From Lachnospiraceae bacterium JLR.KK002 (lineage in GTDB: Bacteria; Bacillota; Clostridia; Lachnospirales; Lachnospiraceae): a DNA stretch of 64,000 nucleotides. The stretch lies in contig JAYMNP010000001.1 of the NCBI GenBank assembly GCA_036941025.1, positions 744,001-808,000 on the forward strand. Reading direction: 5' to 3'. Below, one piece after another: positions 55,001-61,869 of the stretch (its first letter is position 1; each line of letters opens with the position of its first letter). The translations under genes and the position numbers were made by a program. The notes below the pieces were generated by a model. It did no database searches. It had not been told where the DNA came from and was given only the letters and a program-made list of their open reading frames with translations.

Positions 55001-55028
55001 GCTGGGATTCTTTGACGGAAGGATGTAA
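46080..55028 (+). CDS. Trimodular NRPS, A-T-C-A-T-C-A-T-R with terminal reductase
   Basis: 2982 residues; AAGGAGG precedes the ATG. Domains: A1 (about 1-480; YTSGSTGRPKG about 132), T1 (LGGDS, about 510), C2 (561-980; HHIIFDG about 685), A2 (995-1480; YTSGSTGVPKG about 1140), T2 (AGLTS, about 1517), C3 (1573-1985; HHIISDG about 1690), A3 (2005-2490; YTSGSTGKPKG about 2147), T3 (NGGTS, about 2530) and R (2610-2982; TGANGFLG about 2618 and YIDTK as the YxxxK pair). Lys A10 is present in all A domains. A2 and A3 keep the substrate-binding Asp (GFDANM, TFDVSI); A1 has Val (SFVVLI), so it may load a non-amino acid. The R domain should release an aldehyde or alcohol. Confidence 0.95.
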   Translation: MNFLDDFQRMVQEYPEKTAIVDYHGTRSTTYRELDDLGRRAAAKLLRSNITGGAAVLVCMDRRMEYVAAELGILMAGAAFVPVLPEYPRERLDYIQKDCQAAVKIDADWFADIRQFEPVEYQIRQDRSRAMIVYTSGSTGRPKGIVHAMASFSQGIWRTKHVVGLYEQNVMASTAPLSFVVLIMECYSVLSGGGCVHILGEEVRKDVRLMEDYFAEHDIVCSFISPQILRLFRNKGKALKIVLTGSERVSNLVGDGFEIYNCYGASETAAAAAFYKIEEAMANTPIGKPMGGLEFFLLDREGNEVPEGEEGELCIRGILAEEYLNLPEQTARTFQKQEDGKVLVHTGDMVKKLPDGNYLYMNRKDWMVKINGQRVETGEVEIQMAAVPGVENAVVKDFQDKNGQNYLCGYYVAEEQTEPSAGIEGRIRASLKENLPDYMVPRFFKRLEALPKNTNGKLDRTVLLPPDMDEYKAEYKEPENDRERSICKGFEEVLHCGTVGREDDFFRLGGDSINVLKLAEILEESAVTPELILRGRTPEKIAGLLAETEEDVIPKYTGKRKEFPLTDSQMGVYLECINEPEGTMYNIPMCCELPGTLDKDRFIQAVQKAVAAHPSFGINIALSNGVPSMVMHPEFLKAEVETGKTEDMEEVKKAFVRPFSLEGEPLYRMALYESRGRCYFLFDVHHIIFDGTSTKVFLDEISLLYQGKEPKAEEISMTDMAVYEETLKETPRYQAAQAYFRSRLEGEEPGESLRKDYKVQTVSPRSREVRLSLGEEVSCMEVEQFARQKGISENTLFLGAFSYVLGKYSGENKSCFCTVNNGRHSVNLSQSTGMFVRTLPVYRSWEETSPVETALQEFQQEFYELMSHDCISFAELAGNYGVASDILFVYQGEMLNGLTLEGEQYPARPLATGDVQADISVMVMKNREGYEISLEYRVDCYREETARGLLRMLQQVLKGMLSCETFREISLVSELDIQLLDRMNQTEAAYDRSKTIVDLFREQAEKTPERIAVVYQDRNYTYRQVDDMTDRLAAYLAGVGIGREQAVAVLIPRCEFMAIASLGVSKAGGAYQPLDPTYPKERLEFMMKDADVKLLIADEELLPLVPEWQGQTFLTKEISSLPEAEQIPEPPKPEDLFILLYTSGSTGVPKGCMLEHGNIAAFCHWYRRYYELTEESHVAAYASYGFDANMMDMYPALITGGEVHIIDESIRLDLQGLDEYFREHKVTHSFMTTQIGRAFATSMKHETLQYLSMGGEALTPFEPEGSTRYYNVYGPTECTVFSTTYPFREYEAEFPIGKPLDNMKLYVLDSQGRRLPAGVPGELCIAGYQVSRGYLNRPEKTQEVYTENPFCRREGYDRIYHTGDIVRFLPDGNVQFIGRRDGQVKIRGFRIELTEVEEIIRRFPGIKDTTVAAFDEPSGGKYIAAYVVSDETVDVDALHGFIEESKPPYMVPAVTMQIDEIPLNQNQKVNKRALPMPERKQETLVLPEGEIQEKIFDCVAEVVGHREFGVTTDIYKAGLTSIGAVKLNVLLSEAFDGAVIRNKDLKEHDTVEKLEKFLTGQKGQGEVYEKQEDYPLTQTQNGIFVECAANPGTTIYNIPFLFRLGKQVDLQWLKRAVEETVEAHPYIKTTLYMDENGDIRQKRNDSQPFEVEIRTSLCREELVKPYQLLGDRLFRIQLYDTSDGKYLFLEFHHIISDGESCGIFLRDVNRAYEGNVPRQEEFSGFEVSLMEQKLLEGPEYSLAKEYYDSIFKGCDTDFLPAKDCRKNDRPRPGMYRRTEQINRKELQKFCKSQKITMNALFTAAFGFVTGQYVYKEEAVFTTIYNGRNDSRLASTINMLVKTLPVYCKLDGEQQVGDFLRATGEQLMNSMNHDIYSFGEISRTYGIRADLMFAFQGDNFRFGEIAGEKAEQEELSLDTAKAPISMDVIIDGDEILYQTEYRKDMYEESTIAGFTDSMITVVQEFQKKNRLKEISMVSAKARKELDGYNKTDYPVEQTTANRLFERQVSLYPDKIAVIACGRKLTFRELNENANKIANHLLELGLKPEQMVGVMLPRTVDVYAARQGIMKAGGAFLPIDPEYPDERIRYIMEDSGAEFILMPEELSRERKPLVQGLSARVLTVEELLAEGKNTENPTVDVRPEQLCYCIYTSGSTGKPKGVMIEHRNLVNYVDNNPFNVEAQSYVYNATVSLAFAAITFDVSILEECIPLYHGITVCMANEEEIHNPLALSSLILDYGVDMMTCTPSFLINIIDMPEMKKALSRIKVFNVGAEAFPEALYEKIRALGTEAIVYNGYGPTETTIGCAFDQVTEDRITIGKPMANIKMVMIDRYRNLLPAGVPGELLIIGNGVGRGYVGKPELTKDKFISFEGSNAYRSGDLAKWNHHGKIEFMGRMDNQVKLRGLRVELDEIENVMNQYPTVKSSVVLVKEKDSSQFLCGYFVAESQVEKQNLTGFMQKYLTPYMVPSVLMQLPELPLTNNGKVDKRALPEPEYTVENKNYVKPRTELQRKLCEIFEMALGVEQIGIEDDFFENGGTSLSASKVAMKCMSAGIKVSYADLFDYKTPLLLERHIQEMEQKEAGDGNVPDNQEAHTGLEQMLQRNTEEHVDEIRPSSIGNVLLTGANGFLGAHILKYMIDHEDNIIYCLIRRGKSSSLETRLKSMLVYYFSNPCEELFGNRIRLIEGDITNAEQVEGLAAYDFDRIINCAACVKHFSADDILEQVNYQGVLNLIRLCQNTGRELIQISTVSIAGENVGGKFPPEKKLHEHELYFGQSLNNKYIDTKFRAEQAVLEAAASGMKGRVIRVGNLMSRVSDGEFQINSVTNGFMRTLRGYVALGKFPVSMLDMPAEFSPIDSTAEAIVKLASSQGDFTVFHAYSSYLIQMADVIEQMNRLGIPIAAVTDEEFRNALNQALENEEKNELIAGLIAYSSSDKDNSSAYIDGDNSFTTKALYRLGFKWPMPDGNYLNHGLEALATLGFFDGRM

Positions 55029-55033
55029 GCCCT

Positions 55034-56779
55034 ATGGAGCGAAATGATTTTCTGATCAACAAAAAAATTCACCAGTATATTCTGCCGGGCATACTGATGA
55101 CCGTGGCCATGCAGCTTGGCAATGTGGTGGATGGCATGATTGTAGGAAATATTCTGGGGCCTGACGCCATGGCTGCCATTGAGCTTTCCATGCCCGTATT
55201 GCTTCTGCTTCAGATGGCCGCCATGGTACTGGCCATGGGCGGCGCTGCGGAAGCAGCCGTACTGCTTGGGAAGCGGAATGTCCGGGAGGCAGGCAGCGTG
55301 CTTACTGCCTCTCTGGGAGCCGGCCTTGCAGTTTCTCTGGTGTTTGCACTGTTCACACCGATACTGCCGGGCCCTCTGGCCATGGCCCTTGCCGGAAACG
55401 AGGCCATGGCGGAGCTGGTAAAGCCTTACATTATGGTGAATTTTGCCGGAATCCCCATTCTGACTCTTGCCATTATTTTCTGCTATTTCATGAATGCGGA
55501 TAACCATCCCCGGCTGGGCAGTGCACTGTTTATCATTGCAAATGCAATCAATCTGGTGCTGGATGTTCTGTTTCTTAAGGAATTTCATATGGGGATGGCG
55601 GGCAGCGCCCTTTCCACGGTAATCGGTTATCTGGCAGGCATGGTGACGGTGGTATGTTACTTACGCTCCGGACAGCGGATGCTGTATTTGCAGAAACCGG
55701 ATAAGAAGCTGCTTCCATATGTGAAGCTGGCGGTGAGGGCGGGAATTCCCAGCGGGGCTTTTACCCTGATGTCCGCCCTGAAATCTGTGATTATCAATTC
55801 AACCATTGTGAGGGTACTGGGAAATGATTCCATGGCAGTATATTCTGTCTGTGCCAATGCGGTGCTGATTGCGGAACTTTGCGTGGGCGGGATTATCGGC
55901 CTTATCCAGAATATTGCAGGAATCCTCTATGGAGAGCGGGATTATTATGGAATCCGCACCCTCTGTAAACGGGTGCTTACCTACAGCTACGTCGCCATCG
56001 GGGCGCTGCTGGTGATTTTCCTGGGGGCGCCCCAGGTGATAGCGGGTCTGTTCGGTATTGGGGAAGGGGAGATGCTGGAGCTCTGTAAGACAGCTCTGCG
56101 TATCTTCGCCTGCAGCTTTCCTTTTTATGTATACAACAAGTTCCTGATGTCCTATTATCAGACTATTCTGCAGCCGGGGCTGTCCACTGTGATTACGGTA
56201 TTGCAGGGATTTCTGGTGATTGTGCCCCTGACCCTGGGAGGAATCTTTCTGTGGGGGCTGACAGGGGTATGCGCGATGGCTGTGATAAGCGAGATGGTTA
56301 CCATACTGCTGGGTTCCCTGTACCGGATTTGGGGCCAGCGAAAGGGAAAATCTGAGGGCGGCGTTTATATGCTTCCGGAGGTCAGAAATGAAACATTTCT
56401 GGAATGCTCTCTGGAAAATGATTTGAAAGAGGTCATAGCGTTCCGGGAGAAGCTGTTTGCATTTTGCGGAGAACATCAGATTGATGACAGAGACGCCAAT
56501 ATCCTTGGCCTTGCGGTGGAGGAGCTTGCGGCCAATATTGTGCAGTACGGCTATCGGAATGGGAAAAAGAACTATATGGATATCAGCTTTACCGTTCAGG
56601 ATGACAAATATATACTGAGAGTCCGGGACGACGGTATCCCCTTTAATCCTCTGGAGCATGAGCAGGAACTGGAAGAAATCACAGTGGGAGGAATCGGTCT
56701 GCTGAAAAAGATAATGTCAGACTTCCAGTATATGCGGGTACTGAATATGAACAATACTATTGTGGAGCTGGACAGATGA
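55034..56779 (+). CDS. MATE transporter fused to an anti-sigma-type HATPase domain
   Basis: 581 residues. Residues 1-440 are a 12-helix MATE transporter (GNVVDGMIVGNILGPDAMAA, FCYFMNADNHPRLGSALFI). After a linker (RIWGQRKGKSEGG) residues about 455-581 form a GHKL HATPase_c_2 domain like RsbW/SpoIIAB: the N-box is LAVEELAANIVQYGY (about 493-507), G1 is RVRDDGIPFNP (about 529), and G2 is VGGIGLLKKI (about 550). It begins five bases after the NRPS and overlaps the PPTase gene (ATGA). It probably exports the peptide and talks to the STAS protein encoded two genes on. The fused form is unusual. Confidence 0.9.
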   Translation: MERNDFLINKKIHQYILPGILMTVAMQLGNVVDGMIVGNILGPDAMAAIELSMPVLLLLQMAAMVLAMGGAAEAAVLLGKRNVREAGSVLTASLGAGLAVSLVFALFTPILPGPLAMALAGNEAMAELVKPYIMVNFAGIPILTLAIIFCYFMNADNHPRLGSALFIIANAINLVLDVLFLKEFHMGMAGSALSTVIGYLAGMVTVVCYLRSGQRMLYLQKPDKKLLPYVKLAVRAGIPSGAFTLMSALKSVIINSTIVRVLGNDSMAVYSVCANAVLIAELCVGGIIGLIQNIAGILYGERDYYGIRTLCKRVLTYSYVAIGALLVIFLGAPQVIAGLFGIGEGEMLELCKTALRIFACSFPFYVYNKFLMSYYQTILQPGLSTVITVLQGFLVIVPLTLGGIFLWGLTGVCAMAVISEMVTILLGSLYRIWGQRKGKSEGGVYMLPEVRNETFLECSLENDLKEVIAFREKLFAFCGEHQIDDRDANILGLAVEELAANIVQYGYRNGKKNYMDISFTVQDDKYILRVRDDGIPFNPLEHEQELEEITVGGIGLLKKIMSDFQYMRVLNMNNTIVELDR

Positions 56780-57414
56780 GGCGGGACAGGCTGTACAGGC
56801 TGGACGCCTGGAAACTGGAGGACGATATCTGTTTCCGGAAAAATTATGAAATGCTTTCTCCCGCGCGCCGGGAAAAAATCGACGCTTACCGATTCCGGAA
56901 GGATAAAAACCTTTCCCTGGGAGCAGGTATACTTCTGGATTTGGGACTTTCCCGGCATGGGCTGAGGGAGAAGGATGTTCTGATTGCCTGTGGGCCGGAG
57001 GGCAAACCATATCTGCCGGAATATCCCTGTATTCACTTTAATCTGTCCCATTCCGAAAAGCTGGTTCTGGGAGTATTTGCGGAGTCGGAAGTGGGGTGTG
57101 ATGTGGAATGGATGCAGCAGGCGGATCTGGCTCTGGCGAAGAAATACTTTTGTCCAGGCGAATATGAGTATGTGGCAGGGCAGCAGGGAGAACAGAGGCA
57201 GAAGGAAGCATTCTACCGTATCTGGACCCTGAAAGAGAGTTTTCTGAAAGCAACGGGTCTGGGCTTTTCGCTGCCTCTGAATGATTTTGAGATACGGATG
57301 GAAGAAAATGGGAAGGTTACCCTTCTCCAGCAGGTGGATGAAAGAAATTATCAGTTTGAGGAATACCGCCTTGGGGAATACCAGGCGGCGGTATGTTATG
57401 TGAAAGAAACATGA
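56776..57414 (+). CDS. Sfp-type 4'-phosphopantetheinyl transferase
   Basis: 212 residues. FNLSHSEKLVLGVF (about 93), the Mg-binding VGCDVEWM (about 109-116) and WTLKESFLKATGLG (about 150-163) are the three ACPS-superfamily motifs of the Sfp group. It installs the phosphopantetheine arm on the serines of the three T domains of the NRPS. It starts within the stop of the MATE-HATPase gene (ATGA), so expression is coupled. Confidence 0.93.
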   Translation: MRRDRLYRLDAWKLEDDICFRKNYEMLSPARREKIDAYRFRKDKNLSLGAGILLDLGLSRHGLREKDVLIACGPEGKPYLPEYPCIHFNLSHSEKLVLGVFAESEVGCDVEWMQQADLALAKKYFCPGEYEYVAGQQGEQRQKEAFYRIWTLKESFLKATGLGFSLPLNDFEIRMEENGKVTLLQQVDERNYQFEEYRLGEYQAAVCYVKET

Positions 57415-57424
57415 GGTGAATGAT

Positions 57425-57721
57425 ATGAAAATTACAAAATATTTAAATGGAACACAGTTATCTCTTGTACTGGAAGGAAGACTGGATACTACCACAGCTC
57501 CGGAACTGGAAAAGGAACTGGACTCCGGACTGGAAGGTGTTACAGAGCTGATTTTTGATATGGAAGGACTGGATTACCTGTCATCCGCAGGACTTCGTAT
57601 CCTTCTGGGCGCTCAGAAAACCATGAAAAAGCAGGGCAGCATGAAGGTAATCCATGTGAATGAGACGATAATGGAAATTTTTGAAGTGACCGGGTTTGCA
57701 GATATCCTTACGATTGAGTAA
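57425..57721 (+). CDS. STAS anti-sigma factor antagonist (SpoIIAA/RsbV-like)
   Basis: 98 residues. LVLEGRLDTTTAPELEKEL (about 13-31) and the phosphorylation site DYLSSAGLRILLGAQK (Ser about 53-54) are diagnostic. GAGGTG lies eight bases before the ATG. In partner switching the kinase (HATPase) phosphorylates this Ser and the SpoIIE phosphatase removes the phosphate; both enzymes are encoded in the same cluster. Here its released target is unknown, since no sigma factor gene is nearby. Confidence 0.93.
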   Translation: MKITKYLNGTQLSLVLEGRLDTTTAPELEKELDSGLEGVTELIFDMEGLDYLSSAGLRILLGAQKTMKKQGSMKVIHVNETIMEIFEVTGFADILTIE

Positions 57722-57728
57722 ATCAGGT

Positions 57729-59324
57729 ATGGGTTTTGGAAAAGAACCCCGGAATCCGGCAATTTCACAGCTTTATGGAGAATTTCAGGAGGCGGAAAAA
57801 AGGAATGGAGAGAATCTTCGTAAGATTCTGAGGGAGAATCGTAACACGGGGTATGGGAAAACACACGGTTTTTCAGAAATCTGTTCAGAGGAGGATTACC
57901 GGAAGCATGTTCCCCTTACGGAGTACCCGGCTTACGAAACCATGGGACAGAAACCGGAATTTTATACGGTATATCCGGTGTCATGCATACTGGTTACATC
58001 AGGAACCACCGGAGTGCAGAAAGAGTTCTGTCTTACAGAAGAAGCATTGCGGCGGTATGGCTCTTATATTTATGAAATGCTCTATGAACTGTCCGGCGGC
58101 CGGAAAGGGCCCCATCTTCATATGAGCGTGTTCCGCCCGGATAAAGATGGGAAAAATCTGCTGTCAGCAGCCTGGTACCGATATCTGGAGTCCTGCGGTA
58201 TTTTTGAATGTTCTTCCTTTGCAGGCGGAAAAGAACTGCTGTTTTCAGATAAAATCAGGCACGTGGCCTATGTGAAAGCCTGGCTTGCACTGAGCTGTCC
58301 GGAGCTTGTGTCCATACAGGCGATTTTCCTGTATGATATCCTCCTGCTGTTTGGATATCTGGAGGAGAACTGGAGACAGCTTCTTGCTGATATGAAAAGC
58401 CGGAAAATTTCCTGGTGCCCTGAGCGGGAGGTGCAGGAGATATTGCTGGCGCAGGGCCCTTCTCCGGAAAGAATCCGGGAACTGGAACAGATTTTTTCGG
58501 AAGGATTTGAAACGCCCATTGCTCCAAGGCTGTGGAAGAGGCTTTCCTTTCTCAGCGGAATTGGGGGCAGTATGTATCCGTTTCAGGGAGAATCCTTAAA
58601 AGATTATATCGGGGATATTCCCGTTTCTTATTTTGCTTATGCTTCTTCGGAATGTATGGCGGGAATTGCACCGGAACTTAACCGGGCAGAATATGCATTG
58701 CTGCCAGGCAGCGGATATTATGAGTTTTTAGATAAAGAGGGGCAGGCAGTGACTCTGAGCGGTGTGCGGGCAGGTGAAATATACGAGCCTGTCATCACCA
58801 CTTTTTCCGGGCTGTACCGTTACCGGACCGGGGACTTCATTAAAATTGTATCTTTCCTGGAACAGGCGCCCGTATTTGAGGTGGTGGGAAGGAGAAATCA
58901 GGTGTCTGATATTGCCGGGGAGAAACTGGACGCCGGTACGGTTCAGGCAGCAGTGCTGGGATGGGCGGAAGAACAGAATGTGAAGGTTTCGGATTTCACA
59001 CTGGGCATGGACGTCAGGAGCCTGCCCTGCAGATACTGCCTGTTTGTGGAAACAGAAAAACAGAATGGCGTACAGTGGGAATCCTGTTTTGACTGGAAGC
59101 TGCGGGAACTTTCCCCGGACTATGATGATGTGAGAAATCTGGGGATGCTGGAAAGTCCCGGAGTATATCCGGTGAAAAGAGGAATGCTGGCAGGACAGTT
59201 CCTCTCAGAAAAGGGAGAACAGGCCCACAGAAAGCCGCGTATATTTTTCAGTCCTGAGCAGACGGAACGGCTGCTTCGGATTAGAACAGGTGAGGAACAT
59301 GGAGCAGATCAGGGATGTATATAA
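57729..59324 (+). CDS. GH3-like acyl-acid amido synthetase (ANL superfamily)
   Basis: 531 residues from ATG 57729 (weak ribosome site; in-frame TTGs at 57696 and 57714 are alternatives). It contains the GH3-type ATP motif CILVTSGTTGVQKEF (about 92), YFAYASSECMAGIAPEL (about 300), and the YRYRTGDFIKI motif (about 363), followed by the mobile C-terminal lobe VVGRRNQVSDIAGEKLD. GH3 enzymes adenylate a carboxylic acid and attach an amino acid. In this cluster it could cap or extend the NRPS product or prepare a starter. It overlaps the methyltransferase gene by 26 bases. Confidence 0.85.
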   Translation: MGFGKEPRNPAISQLYGEFQEAEKRNGENLRKILRENRNTGYGKTHGFSEICSEEDYRKHVPLTEYPAYETMGQKPEFYTVYPVSCILVTSGTTGVQKEFCLTEEALRRYGSYIYEMLYELSGGRKGPHLHMSVFRPDKDGKNLLSAAWYRYLESCGIFECSSFAGGKELLFSDKIRHVAYVKAWLALSCPELVSIQAIFLYDILLLFGYLEENWRQLLADMKSRKISWCPEREVQEILLAQGPSPERIRELEQIFSEGFETPIAPRLWKRLSFLSGIGGSMYPFQGESLKDYIGDIPVSYFAYASSECMAGIAPELNRAEYALLPGSGYYEFLDKEGQAVTLSGVRAGEIYEPVITTFSGLYRYRTGDFIKIVSFLEQAPVFEVVGRRNQVSDIAGEKLDAGTVQAAVLGWAEEQNVKVSDFTLGMDVRSLPCRYCLFVETEKQNGVQWESCFDWKLRELSPDYDDVRNLGMLESPGVYPVKRGMLAGQFLSEKGEQAHRKPRIFFSPEQTERLLRIRTGEEHGADQGCI

Positions 59325-60153
59325 ACAGGAAAAGGAACTTCTGCGGCTGGCCATGCAGCACAGGTTCCTGAAAGAGCAGGAACAGCCGGTATATGATAAA
59401 GTGCTGGCAGGCAGGGAACAGATGATGGTGCTGGACATTGGCTGTAATGACGGAACCAGAACCGCCGACCGGTTCTGCGGAGACAGTGTGGCAGGGGTGA
59501 TTGGACTGGAATACCACAGAGAGCTGGTGGAACGGGCCGGCCATATGTACGGAGGCGGAAAATTCCGCTTTTATCAGGCAGATGTGGAAAGCAGCGGTTT
59601 TGAGTCTTCCCTCCGGAATATTATGGAAATTTCCGGGATTGAGGGATTTGACATAATTAATATTTCTTTTGTGCTTATGCACCTGAGAGAGCCGGGGAAA
59701 CTCCTTGCCGGAATCAGACCTTTTTTAAAACCCGGAGGGACGATTCTTTCCATTGAGACGGACGATCGGTTCAGCCATATGTCTCCCGACAGGGAGGGAA
59801 GAATGCGGCTGTTTCTGGAGTTGTGTGAGAAAGATATGCTGTCCGGCAGCAGATGTCTGGGAGGGGATATCCCCGGTATGCTGGGGTCCTGCGGCTATCA
59901 GCACGTCACGGTATACAGCGACCGTATCAGTGCTGCCCGCCGGGAAAAAGAGAAAAAACAGCAGATGTTTGAAATTGCTTTCTCCTATCTCCCGGAGGAT
60001 TTTGATGAACTGTGCAGGCTTTTTCCTGAAAATCAGGAATATGCCCGTATCAGGACTCAGATTGCGGAAAATTATGAAAAATTCCGGATTGATTTTGTGG
60101 AGGAATCGGAGGAAGTATCATGCGGGCTGGTGATGGCAGCAGGCAGCCGGTAA
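59299..60153 (+). CDS. Class I SAM-dependent methyltransferase
   Basis: 284 residues from ATG 59299 (AGGTGAGG upstream; GTG 59290 is possible). The Rossmann motifs are MMVLDIGCNDGTRTADRF (motif I, about 42-59), VIGLEYHRELVERA (motif II), NISFVLMHLREPGKLL and LKPGGTILSIETDD (motif III region). An additional helical C-terminus of about 90 residues is present. It probably methylates the cluster product or an intermediate; N, O and C targets cannot be separated by sequence. Confidence 0.88.
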   Translation: MEQIRDVYKQEKELLRLAMQHRFLKEQEQPVYDKVLAGREQMMVLDIGCNDGTRTADRFCGDSVAGVIGLEYHRELVERAGHMYGGGKFRFYQADVESSGFESSLRNIMEISGIEGFDIINISFVLMHLREPGKLLAGIRPFLKPGGTILSIETDDRFSHMSPDREGRMRLFLELCEKDMLSGSRCLGGDIPGMLGSCGYQHVTVYSDRISAARREKEKKQQMFEIAFSYLPEDFDELCRLFPENQEYARIRTQIAENYEKFRIDFVEESEEVSCGLVMAAGSR

Positions 60154-60169
60154 AGAGAGGGATGTCAGG

Positions 60170-61825
60170 ATGAAAAAATTAAAACTTTTGCCCAAATTTA
60201 TGATTTCGCTGATTATTATGGGGAGCATTCTGGCAGTCAGCATTTCGATGTTCAGTTATTTTGTATCAAAAAGTTATTTTGAAGAAATGTATGCTTACCG
60301 GGTGGTCAATGGCAGCAGAACCATTGCGCGAATACTTTCTCCGGAAGATGTGAGGGCTGTGCTTGGAGAGGGCGGTGACAATACAGCCGCATATCAGGAA
60401 ATGTATGACATGATGAATGAGCTGAAAAAGGACGGCGGAATTACTTTTTTGTCCCTGGTGGTGCCTCATGAGGAAAGCGTGACTTTTTATATTGACGCCT
60501 GTGTGGAGAGCATGGGGGACGATAAGGCAAATCAGATTCCCTGGGGCACGGAGATTCTGTATGAGGATGCGGCCAGAGACAGGGAAGAACTGCAGAAATA
60601 TTATCAGAACCGGGAACTGTACAGTCAGAATACCGGCACCCTGGAACCTCAGGTGACGGATAATCAGTATGGATACAATTATACGGCGGCCTGGCCCGTT
60701 TTGGATGAAAATGGAAATGCCATTGCCCAAATCCAGTATATTCTTGATATGCAGGCAGTCCGGGATCACCTGAATTCCATTCTGCGTACCATGTTCGGAA
60801 TTTCTGCCGGGATAATGCTGGCGGCCATTCTGTGCTATATTGTGCTTGTTCAGAGAAACCTGCTGGCTCCTGTGGGAAAGCTGGTGAAATTTACAGACCA
60901 GATTACGTCCAGCGGCAACTTTCACGGGCAGGCCATCGGGCTGTCTACCGGAGATGAGATTGAGGATCTGGCAAATTCCTTTAACTATATGCTGGAAGAA
61001 CTGGACAGGTATATTGATAATCTGGCGAAGGTAACGTCGGAAAAGGAGCGGATTGGGGCGGAACTGTCGGTGGCCACCCATATTCAGTCTTCCATGCTGC
61101 CCTGCATTTTCCCTGCATTTCCGGACCGGAAAGAATTTGATATTTATGCCACCATGGATCCGGCAAAGGAAGTGGGAGGCGATTTTTATGATTTCTTTAT
61201 GGTGGATGAAAGGCATATTGCAGTGGTGGTGGCAGATGTATCAGGGAAAGGGGTTCCGGCCGCATTGTTTATGGTAATCGGCAAAACATTGCTGAAAGAC
61301 CATACCCGGCCGGGGGTTTCTCTTGGAACCGTATTTTCGGAAGTGAACAATCTGCTCTGCAGTTCCAACAGTGAAGGGATGTTTATCACAGCCTTTGAAG
61401 GGGTGCTGGATCTGGTGACCGGGGAATTCTGTTATGTCAATGCAGGGCACGAAGTTCCTTATCTCTGCCGGAAGGGAGAGGATTTTGTACCGTACCGGGT
61501 GCGTCCCGGATTTGTCCTTGCGGGAATGGAAGATATCCGGTACCGGGAAGGAAGTTTGCAGCTGGAACCGGGAGACAGTATTTTCCTGTATACCGACGGG
61601 ATACCGGAAGCTACAGACGGGAAGAACGAAATGTATGGAAGCACCCGTCTTACGGATATCCTGAACAGCCACAGGGATAAGGCGCCGGGAGATTTGCTGC
61701 CGGAAATAAAAAGGGATGTGGAACAGTTTGTAAAAGACGCCCCTCAGTTTGATGATATTACCATGCTGTGCCTGGAGTACAGAGAATCCATGGAGCAAAA
61801 GCCGGATACCTCGCATGGGGGCTGA
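60170..61825 (+). CDS. Membrane SpoIIE/RsbU-type PP2C phosphatase with extracellular sensor and HAMP
   Basis: 551 residues. One helix (about 10-31), an extracellular sensor of about 170 residues with Cache-like features, a second helix (about 203-226), HAMP (about 226-282) and a helical linker ending in THIQSSMLP (about 303-311) precede the PPM phosphatase with metal ligands in EVGGDFYDFF (about 332), VADVSGKGVPAALFM (about 353), YTDGIPEATDG (about 473) and FDDITMLCLEY (about 525). It should dephosphorylate the STAS protein upon an outside signal, perhaps the exported peptide. Confidence 0.92.
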   Translation: MKKLKLLPKFMISLIIMGSILAVSISMFSYFVSKSYFEEMYAYRVVNGSRTIARILSPEDVRAVLGEGGDNTAAYQEMYDMMNELKKDGGITFLSLVVPHEESVTFYIDACVESMGDDKANQIPWGTEILYEDAARDREELQKYYQNRELYSQNTGTLEPQVTDNQYGYNYTAAWPVLDENGNAIAQIQYILDMQAVRDHLNSILRTMFGISAGIMLAAILCYIVLVQRNLLAPVGKLVKFTDQITSSGNFHGQAIGLSTGDEIEDLANSFNYMLEELDRYIDNLAKVTSEKERIGAELSVATHIQSSMLPCIFPAFPDRKEFDIYATMDPAKEVGGDFYDFFMVDERHIAVVVADVSGKGVPAALFMVIGKTLLKDHTRPGVSLGTVFSEVNNLLCSSNSEGMFITAFEGVLDLVTGEFCYVNAGHEVPYLCRKGEDFVPYRVRPGFVLAGMEDIRYREGSLQLEPGDSIFLYTDGIPEATDGKNEMYGSTRLTDILNSHRDKAPGDLLPEIKRDVEQFVKDAPQFDDITMLCLEYRESMEQKPDTSHGG

Positions 61826-61869
61826 AAGGGCAGTTATCTTAAAAGGTGGGAAGACGGGAGAGGAAAAGA

